From Brachypodium distachyon (lineage: Eukaryota > Streptophyta > Magnoliopsida > Poales > Poaceae): DNA of 64,000 nucleotides. Every line of letters begins with the position of its first letter. The stretch's first letter is position 1. The notes beneath the pieces are model-generated. The model had not been told where the DNA came from. It made no database searches and saw nothing but the letters and a program-made list of their open reading frames with translations. The translations under genes were made by a program, and so were the position numbers. Of this stretch, positions 56,051 to 64,000 are shown one piece after another. Location of the stretch: assembly GCF_000005505.3 (NCBI RefSeq), contig NC_016132.3, forward strand, positions 44,406,914-44,470,913, given 5' to 3'.

Positions 56051-57989
56051 ATGGTTCTCGGATTCTCTTTCGAGACGTTGGTCTCAGTGCCATGGGGCTT
56101 CCTGCTGCGCAGCCTCTTGTGCATAGCGTTCCTTCGGCAGGTCGGCAAGACGCTGGACCAGGTGTGGTGGCGGCCACGGCGGCTCGAGCGTGAGCTCCGC
56201 GCGCAGGGCCTCCGCGGCACGTCCTACCGCTTCGTCATCGGCGACCTCAAGGAATACGGCCGCCTGAGCAAGGAGGCCTGGTCGAAGCCCTTGCCTCTGG
56301 GGTGCCACGACATCGCCCACCACGTCGCGCCTTTCCTCCACAACACCGTCCGGGAACACGGCAAGAAGGCGTGCTTCTCTTGGTTCGGCCCTGTCCCCAA
56401 AGTCACTCTCAGCGACCCCGAACTCGCCAAGGACGTCATGTCCAACAAGTTCGGGCACTTCGAGAAGACCAAGTTCCCGGCGCTGTCCAAGCTCCTCGCC
56501 GAGGGCCTCGCCAGCATCGAAGGCGAGAAGTGGGCCAAGCATCGCCGCATCCTCAACCCTGCATTCCAGCTCGAGAAGGTCAAGGTACACAAGATAAATT
56601 TAGATACGTCTCGTATCATACTCCTGGAAGTATGTTATTTTTCCTGATTTTTTGAAGTGTCATGGAGTGCAGAACTAATCATTTGAATGTGTGGCTATGT
56701 AGCGCATGCTGCCGGCGTTTTCTGCGTCCTGCCAAGACCTAGTTAGCAAATGGATGGAGTCCCTCGGCTCCGACGGTTCATGCGAGCTGGATGTCTGGCC
56801 GGAGCTCCAAACCCTGACTGGGGACGTCATTTCTCGCACCGCATTCAGCAGCAGCTACCTCGAGGGAAGGAAGATTTTCCAGCTGCAGGCGGAGCAAGCT
56901 GAGCGTCTCATGACGAACATTACGAAGATTCTCATTCCTGGCTACTTGTTAGTACTACTAATTGATCTCTTCACTTACTAGCAATTACTAATTGGATCGA
57001 GAGACTTTCTTTTTGCAACATGTAACGGGACTTGCCAATTTTTTCAGGTGCTTGCCAACTGAAAACAACAGAAGGATGCGTCAAATCACCAAGGAGATCG
57101 AATCGATCCTGCACAGTCTTGTTGGAAAAAGAATTCAAGCGATGAAAGATGGTGAGAGCACCAAAGACGACTTGCTTGGCTTATTGCTAGAGTCAAACAT
57201 AAGACACGTGGATGAGAATGGCCAAGCCAAACTGGGGATGTCAATTGAAGACGTCGTCGAGGAGTGCAAGTTATTCTATTTTGCAGGAATGGAGACAACA
57301 TCAGTGCTACTCACGTGGACCATGATCCTACTAAGCATGCACCCGGAATGGCAGGACCGTGCAAGGGAGGAGATCATGGACCTATTTGGAAAAAACAAAC
57401 CTGAATATGAAGGTCTAAGCCGACTCAAAACGGTAAGGGCTTAAATATTGAAACTTAGTATAATCGATCGATTTTGTTTCATTACCATGCTGCGAAGTGC
57501 CGAACACATCAACTTCTTTTATTGAGGATTTAACTTTTTGCATTGTCTTTGCATCTGCAGGTGACTATGATTCTTTATGAGGTTCTCCGTCTGTATCCAC
57601 CAGCCATTACATTCAACCGGAAAACTTACAAGGAAATGGAGATTGGAGGCATCACATACCCTGCGGGAGTGATGGTTGAGCTCCCCGTGATGTTCATCCA
57701 TCATGACCCAGACATCTGGGGTGGCGACGTCCATGAGTTCAATCCCAAAAGGTTCGTTGATGGGGTCTCCAAGGCATCACCAAACAATCCAGGCGCATTT
57801 CTCCCTTTCGGTTGGGGACCACGGATCTGCATTGGTCAGAACTTTGCGCTGCTTGAGGCCAAGATGGCGATGTGCATGATCATTCAACACTTTGAGTTCG
57901 TGCTCGCACCATCTTATACTCATGCTCCGCATACTGTGATAACACTGCATCCGATGCACGGGGCGCAGATTATTCTTAGGGCAATTTGA
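56051..57989 (+). CDS. Cytochrome P450, CYP72A family (gene 5), 4 exons, intact
   Basis: Exons: 56051-56584, 56703-56947, 57048-57432, 57561-57989. They join to 1593 bp, 530 residues. All introns are short (about 100-130 bp) and GT-AG. It has an N-terminal anchor (LLRSLLCIAFL), [20 protein letters not shown]-helix [14 protein letters not shown]-helix AGMETT, EVLR, a PERF-type motif FNPKRF and haem loop [10 protein letters not shown] with Cys at about 478. It resembles gene 1 more than genes 2-4: no intron after EHG, exon 2 of 245 bp, exon 3 of 385 bp and FGWGPR. Intron 4 is a normal GTAAGG, unlike genes 2-4. It is compact, GC-rich in exon 1, has a TATA box and a polyA signal, and carries no mobile elements, so it is likely functional. 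Substrate unknown. Confidence 0.96.
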
Positions 57990-58126
57990 TCCTTCTAGCT
58001 GTTGTATTGTGGCCGTCATGTCTGCTTTGATATTTATGTTTTTTCCTTGTGAATGCTTCTTTTACAGAATGTTTTGTCATCTTTGAAGTTCTGAATTCTT
58101 ATGCGGTAGGTTTTAGGCCAGGTATG

Positions 58127-58132
58127 AATAAA
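58127..58132 (+). promoter_or_regulatory. Putative polyadenylation signal of gene 5
   Basis: AATAAA (in GTATGAATAAAGTACT) lies 138 bp after the gene 5 stop codon. Confidence 0.5.
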
Positions 58133-59430
58133 GTACTAGTGTGATAGTATGATCGCAAATTTTTATAGATATACTGCTATGTGCAACGTAATTATGCTAC
58201 ACTTGACACTTTTTTAAGAGAAACGAAGAACCATATTGCTTCTCAGCATCAGTGTCGAATTGATACTCATAGAGTTTACAAAGTTAGCAAACTTATGCCA
58301 AATAGCAGAAAGCTAATGTTACACGTTATAGTTGTGTTAAGAGAAACGAAGAACCATATTGCAGTTGTCAGAGTATCCTATTGCCCGCTGTATATCTAGT
58401 GAAACAATATTTTTCAAGTAAGAGGAGTTGATATGCTGCTTTACATAAAAATGAGGAGATGACTGTAGGACGGCCAAACTGGAACAGCAAAATTGACTTT
58501 AGTTAAAAATTGATATTCATATTGGCTCTGGAAGGTCATGTAACATTAGTTTAAATTTACTTCACATGGTTATAAGTCAAGGTTCAGGCTTGTTTCAAAA
58601 CTGTAGTGAAACAAAGCACAAAACATACACACACCAAAAAAAATTGTCCAGATTTCAGTGCTTCATAATTGAAGTGTTCAGCTTTTGTTTGTGAAACTGT
58701 TAAATCAGTCTCAGTTTTGCTGGCAACTCTTAACTGAAACTACTTGCAAAACTCAGTTTAATCCAGTGTTACATAAAGCATTGAAATCTATAGCATCTCA
58801 GTTTTCAATGCTTCAGCTAATTTTCAACTCTTGCTTTCAGTTGTTCAATTACGAAATGCTCAGCTTGTACCCGCAAAATAACATGCTCAGCTTGTAGCCT
58901 GTAGCATTTCAGTTTTCAACCCTTGCTTTCAATTGTTCAATGCTCATTCTTCAGTGTAATGCACACGGCTAAGTGTCTCTGTTCTGGTCTTCTGTCTTCA
59001 AGCCTGTAGCCTGCCGTCGGATGGTTGCTTTGTGAGCAGCCAGTGCTGGTCGCAGGGGGAGAGAAGGAAGCCCGCGGCGCGAGGTGGTCGCGGGCAGAGC
59101 TGAAGGAGCCGGCAGCGCCGCAGGATGGATGAGGAAGCCGGCCGCCTATGGCGTCAGAGCAGAGGGGGGAGCGGAGGGAGCCGGCCTCCCAGTTGACGCG
59201 GTGGTCAGCACCCTTGCATGCAGCAGCGGCGGCCGGCGAAGCTCCTCCGTCATTTCAACCCCGTTCGTCCGCGTGGCAGAGACCCCGTTTCCTTCCCTGC
59301 CCCGTGCCGTGCGTGTGCTGGTTATGGGGCATGCTTTGATATATGTGAAGTAAACACACACGTCGATGCTCCAAGTTCATGCAAAAATAAACGTACTGAT
59401 AAAAAAACAAGGATGAAGAGTTGCAAAGTG
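58133..59430. other. Intergenic DNA downstream of gene 5
   Basis: No supported gene. A 24-bp segment TAAGAGAAACGAAGAACCAT plus ATTG occurs twice (about 58216 and 58338), and ATGCTCAGCTTGTA recurs near 58857 and 58883. The GC-rich stretch 59040-59330 has overlapping ORFs without a domain. Confidence 0.5.
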
Positions 59431-59462
59431 AAGTTATGTTGGTGTGTGTGGGGGGTGTGGGT

Positions 59463-59484
59463 GGGGGGGGGGGGGGGGGGGGGG
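59463..59484 (+). repeat. Poly-G tract (22 G)
   Basis: Twenty-two consecutive G follow a GTGTGTGTGGGG stretch. Length polymorphism and assembly error are likely at such runs. Confidence 0.85.
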
Positions 59485-61520
59485 AGGGTTGGCCTTGGAC
59501 ATCCCCAAGCTTATGGTTTGAACCATTCAACTTCAATTTGTTATACGTTTCTCCATGTGTAAAGACTTCACTACAAAAATATTTCTCATTATTTTTTTCT
59601 GCTGGGTGATGTTACTGGCATAGAGATAATAGTAGATGCTATAATCTTGACTCCAATTAAATCGGGTTCCAAATGTCCAGAAGGCATGTTTAATTTGGCA
59701 ATATATAAACTAACTCAAAAATAATATATTCATAATTCAAGAGAACCAATTAAACTAGTTTGGACAAAATCTGTCCAAAAAAACAGCAGCTCGGTAAATT
59801 GTAGATTTGAGCCACTTAAACACATTAATAATTTGTGAAATTTTTTGTAAATGTGGAGGACTTAATGATGATCGTAACTTGAATGTTTCGGAATATTTCG
59901 ACCATCCAACATAGAACAAGAATTTTTATGGTGAACAGTAGTAGTGGTGGAATTAATTCTCATATTGTAATCATCATAACATATTCAAATGGGTTGAACC
60001 TAGCAATTTATTTTAAAACTACGCTAGCATGATTTATTTAAAACTCTAATTATGCAGCAAGCACATAAAACAAAAATCATAAATAAAAACATCGGGTTGC
60101 CTCCCGTAAAGCGCTTTCTTTGTAGCCATATAGCTAGGCTTGATACCTTTTACTTCGAGGGGCATGTGACATGAGGGCAATTTATTTCTTTGATTGAACC
60201 CTACTTCTTCCTCAGGAAGTATTTTATCACAAAATACCATGGTCCCAAGGTGGGCTCAAAACAATAAACAAGACGGTGCATGGTGGGAGCAAAACGAAGC
60301 ATAAAACCAATTACAAAGAAGTCTCGTTATCTTCCCATGCATTGGTATTTTATATATGAATAAATCACGGAAAATTGCTAAAGACCAATGCATACAAGCA
60401 TTTTCTTGCAATTTTTTAGTTTCTTGGAAATAAAGAGGGCACTTATCACCTTCTCTTTCATAATAGTTACAAGCACTAGAAGAGAATTCAACAATATAAC
60501 CCATGGTAGGACTCAACTTTGGAAATACTTGCACATAGAGAGGATCGATAAAATTACCACAAGCATGCTTTCCTCTTTCAAGATAATTGCTAGTACTATT
60601 AGAATATTAAATTCATGGTTGCAGCAAGAGTTTTGAACTAACTAAAGGTAAAATCAAACCACTTATATACTTTCTAGCAAATGCATATTTCGCTTCAATG
60701 GTTAAACTAGGAGATTTCAAGAATAGTATATAGCACTCTCATGAATGAGAGTATTATCACGACTAGCAAGTATTGCATTATATTCTTCATCTTCACATGA
60801 GAATGTAATAACACTTCTAAATTGATTAGCTTCTGTACTATCTTCATAGTGTTTATTAATGAAAGTTTCTAATTCATAAGCCACCATAAACACCATAATC
60901 CCTCTGCTTCTTTTATCTTTAAGTGTGCATAACTACGGTAGTATGCTGAAATTACACGTTTTCATTATGATTCCAACATTGAAATTCAAAGTATCTACCC
61001 TTTTGTTTCGAGCAACAAGTTTCATCATGATATTGAGGTAACTTATTAGCAATAGAACCTAAAACTCATGAGAAACTTCCCAATTGTTTCCTTTCTCGTG
61101 ATTCTCGAAATCTAGTCATCATATCATTGTCATCTAGAATTTCAGAAATTAATCATAATCCTCATCTATGGACATGGCAACTAGTTTCCCTTCCCAGTTG
61201 TAGCACCTCTCAATGTGAAAGTATTGGGTATCGAACCACAGGAGCAAGAAGGTAAAGCAATTTGTTCTTTCAAACTAGAGTGTCCCAATTTTAGTTATAT
61301 ATGCACTAAAAAAATTAAAGTAGCATGGAATATATTTAATACTTGAAAATATGTACAGAAAAGTAAAGTAACAAATGCCCAATCCTCTAAAGTGCAAGAG
61401 GACAAGTATCCGGAGTTTTACCTTTATAGAAATAATGGATCGGGTTTCATGGTTTCACTCAATATCTCTCTCAATAATGATGGCATAGTCATTGGAATAA
61501 ATCATACACAAGTATTATGA
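59485..61520 (+). mobile_element. Decayed LTR-retrotransposon internal sequence, probably Ty3/gypsy
   Basis: Segments such as TTGGACATCCCCAAGCTTA (near 59495) and ATCGGGTTGCCTCCCGTAAA with GCGCTTTCTTTGTAGCC (near 60090) are ones I associate with non-coding internal regions of Athila-like gypsy elements in Triticeae. No gag or pol domain and no LTR ends can be seen. The class is an inference from memory of such sequence, so the assignment is tentative. Confidence 0.35.
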
Positions 61521-61880
61521 AGAACTAGTAAGGTGTCGGTGCGTTGCAATGGAAAACAAATGATCATAAAATGGATTAATTCAAATTTACAATTCTGCAA
61601 CGGAACCTTCCGCTTATGCTATTTGCAATCTTGTAGTGCCTCACATCATATGGCCAACCGGAAATTAGGGTTGCCTTTCTCCTTCCCCTTGTTGAGAATT
61701 TAGGATCGGATGGAGTATTTTGCAACAACCATTTTTCTTCAAGTCAAGAGCAGAATAATAAAAGACATGTAACACTTTGTTACACTTGCCTTCATAACAC
61801 GTCCAGCCACAGTAAGGAGAATCAGGACATTGTTGAATGATGAGCAAAGGGGATAAATACCATAACATACTGTTTTCTTG

Positions 61881-61974
61881 TTGGAATAATAGTGTACTTT
61901 CTTGTTGTTTATGCATAAAGAAAAATATTGGAATAATAGTGTGTTTTCTTGTTGTTTATGCATAAAGTAGAACG
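61881..61974 (+). repeat. 47-bp tandem duplication
   Basis: TTGGAATAATAGTGTACTTT with CTTGTTGTTTATGCATAAAG at 61881 is repeated from 61928 with only a few changes. Two copies with a period of 47 bp. Confidence 0.85.
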
Positions 61975-62355
61975 TAACCTGCTGTTAGCATAAATTTTAC
62001 TATGAGACCACAAACTTTAACCAATCAATAAATCCAAGGTCCCAAATTACAGAACTAAGACGTGTCGTTTCCCAGAATACACAACGAGCAGCCTAAGGAT
62101 AATATCCACATTGCACAGAGAATTTAATCCCAAATCGGCCGCCAATCGTGAAATTTAGCGAAATTCCCTGGAGACAAAATCAAATCAAGATATACGCTCT
62201 TGCAAGTCACGAAGTTCTATAGCATAATAAGAATGTAAAAGCTCAAACCTGGCTGGGATTCTTTGCCTGTGCGTGATGTGATGATGAATCAAAAGAAGTT
62301 CTTCTTGCCCATGTCTCTTTTCTCTTATTCTCCATCTCCAATTCCAGCCTCTTGT

Positions 62356-62569
62356 GGTGAACTGACCCTAACTTAGGTGGCTTCGTTTCTTGTGGTGGAA
62401 CCAGCTCACTCGGGTTCAAGTCCTAAACTTGACATATGGGTGTCACATTTCAGAGCTCAGTCTTTCGGAGGTGCTCATAGGGATAGGGTGTGCGTGTGTG
62501 TGCGTTCATAGGGTTGAGTGTACGCGCGTATTGTGAGCGTCCGCGTTTGTATTGTGTTCCTAAAAAAAA
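62356..62569 (+). mobile_element. Au-type SINE with 13-bp target duplication
   Basis: TCCAGCCTCTTGT at 62343-62355 is repeated exactly at 62570-62582. The insert has a tRNA-like box B (GGTTCAAGTCC, about 62412-62422), a body with CTCAGTCTTTCGGAGGTGCT and CATAGGGATAGGGTGTGCGT, and ends in CCTAAAAAAAA. The body matches what I know of the Au SINE family of grasses. Box A is degenerate, so this copy is probably silent. Confidence 0.85.
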
Positions 62570-62582
62570 TCCAGCCTCTTGT

Positions 62583-64000
62583 CGTCCTCTTGCTCATCCT
62601 TCTCCACGCCCGTGGCGGTGGTGGCGCAGCCGCCGGCACCGGCAGTGGCGGCGACGTCGAGCCGCATGCGCGATGTCCATCGCCCACCTCATCACCTTCT
62701 CCACTTCTTCTTCCTCCTCCGATTCCCCATCTCACATATTCTCCAGCCACATCTTCTCTGGGCCAACCACCACCAGCGCACCCTTCAGCGCCGCCGAACC
62801 GTGACTCCGTTTCGTCCATGCCAGCGGAAGGTTGCTTCGCCTGGGGCGGGGGCAGGACTTGAGCGCGTAGAAGCGGCGGGCGAGGTCGTCATCGAGGGCA
62901 CCGTACGGCAGCGGTGATGGCGATGCGTGAGGGTTGCGTTGAATCAAAGGATCGCTGCGGTGCTATCGGTCACATAGAGGGGCTACACCCTTTAATGTTG
63001 GCACACCTAACACATACCGTACATCTTTATATAAAGACTCACATCAGATTCTCATACAAGGTTTATCTAATTGGCATACTATGCTACTCTCACATCTACC
63101 TACATATGGTATGTCACAAGGGCCTCCCCTCCTATCTCCCCCCGCAACGCCGCCGCCGGAGGGGCGCTGGCAAAGCCGCGCACGCCCAAGGAAGGGGGCG
63201 GCGGGGCGGTTTCTCCTCTTCTCGCGGCCCACTCGAAGCTTGGTGCGGGGCGCTGTGGCGGTCGGCACGACGCGCGGCGGCGTATTGCTGGTGTGGCTTC
63301 TCAAGGCTGCGGACGGGACGGAGCTCAGGCTGGCGTGGGTGCCGCGCTGCGCAGCGAGGCTGGTCGTGGCCCATCGTCGGGTGCTTTAGGGGCGGCGACT
63401 TCATTGCCGTGGGGTGTGGCCAGATCTGGAGGTGGAAGCGCCGGATCCGGGGTTGGTGGTGTCAGATCCGGTAGGTCCCGTAGCCGAGCTGCTGGGATCC
63501 GTGGAGGGGGCGCGTGCGGCCGCCTTCTGCGGAGTTGCATGCTTGATTTTGGGCCGACGGGCCATGGCAATCCTGCCCTTTTCCACTTCTTTGTAGCCAG
63601 GATGGCGGGGCTCGGTCCAGTGTGTGGGGCGGTTGCGGCGCCCTGGCCGGTGCTCGTTTGTGGTTTGGCGTGTGGCGTTCGGCAGGCTTCGCCGACGCTC
63701 GTGGTGGTGCGGTGGCCTCTGGTCGGGACCTCGGCTCGCGGTGCTGTCTGCTCCTGTCCGTGGTGGGTTTGGTGGCTGCGGGTGAAAACCTTGCATCGAC
63801 GTTGTCGGTGCCAGCGACGGGGGCGTCCTTGGATGTTGTTTCCTTCTTGAAGGTGTCGTTGCGTAGCTCCGCTACTTCTCACCCTTTGCAAATGAGGTGC
63901 CTCCGAGCGAAAGCTCTGATTCGGTGTTCGGGTCGGGTAACGGTGGCGTCCTCGGATGTCGTTCCCTCCTTGGGTGTGTTCCCTCTGGAGCCCTCGTTTG
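62583..64000. other. GC-rich low-complexity DNA, no supported gene
   Basis: Many frames are open on both strands (for example 63071-63850 plus and 63325-63891 minus), which is expected from GC-rich composition. None has a domain. CCTTGGATGTTGTTTCCTTC near 63829 and CCTCGGATGTCGTTCCCTCC near 63951 are imperfect direct repeats. The style of the sequence resembles non-coding leader DNA of grass retroelements, but I cannot name one. The unit may continue past the window end. Confidence 0.4.

Noticed and set aside
63071..63850. 259-residue ORF on the plus strand
   Set aside because: The frame lies in very GC-rich DNA where both strands and most frames are open. It has no domain, its composition is Gly/Ala/Arg-rich, and a similar-sized ORF runs opposite. 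I treat it as chance.
1..64000. CRISPR arrays, rRNA and tRNA genes, bacterial operons
   Set aside because: No regularly spaced short repeats with unique spacers and no conserved rRNA segments or tRNA cloverleaf were seen. The tRNA-like box in 62356-62569 belongs to a SINE.

Overview
The window looks like nuclear DNA of a grass, most likely a Triticeae species (wheat, Aegilops or barley group). Its genes are intron-containing plant cytochromes P450, and about half or more of the rest is recognisable grass transposon sequence (CACTA, Mutator-like, Stowaway, plant L1-type LINEs, an Au-type SINE, a solo LTR). There are no bacterial-type operons, rRNA, tRNA or CRISPR arrays. The species call is an inference from element types, not proven.

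The genic content is a cluster of five CYP72A-family P450 genes. Gene 1 (12383-15108, minus) and gene 5 (56051-57989, plus) stand at the edges and have four exons. Genes 2 (21233-29815), 3 (35596-39213) and 4 (41452-50214) lie between them, all on the plus strand. They have five exons, with an extra intron after the conserved EHG codons, and are clearly tandem duplicates: promoter, introns and 3' flanks can be aligned by eye. Joined exons give intact proteins of 528 (gene 1), 528 (gene 3), 529 (gene 4) and 530 (gene 5) residues. Gene 2 is a pseudogene with a one-base deletion in exon 4. Genes 2, 3 and 4 share a non-canonical GC-AG intron 4. Gene 4 carries a 6-kb CACTA transposon in intron 1 with precise ends, yet all its exons remain open.

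Layout: 0-2 kb, no gene, one Stowaway MITE; 2-5.2 kb, a DUF4283-like ORF and AT-rich direct repeats; 5.2-8.2 kb, GC-rich low-complexity DNA and minisatellites; 8.2-11.0 kb, a 5'-truncated LINE with a 14-bp target-site duplication (TSD); 12.3-15.2 kb, CYP72A gene 1 with a Mutator-like MITE in an intron; 15.9-20.96 kb, a TIR-bounded AT-rich element ending at the gene 2 promoter; 21-30 kb, pseudogene 2 with element-filled introns; 31.8-32.7 kb, solo LTR; 33.0-34.3 kb, possible Pack-MULE; 35.3-39.6 kb, gene 3; 40.5-41 kb, hAT-like element; 41.1-50.3 kb, gene 4 with the CACTA; 51-55.5 kb, MITE remnants and a minus-strand LINE; 55.9-58.1 kb, gene 5; 58-64 kb, intergenic DNA with decayed retroelement sequence, a SINE with 13-bp TSD, and GC-rich low-complexity DNA.

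The P450s would act as ER-anchored monooxygenases. CYP72A members in other plants oxidise terpenoids, gibberellins or herbicides, but substrates cannot be read from this sequence. Exon boundaries were placed by hand from splice consensus and paralogue alignment.
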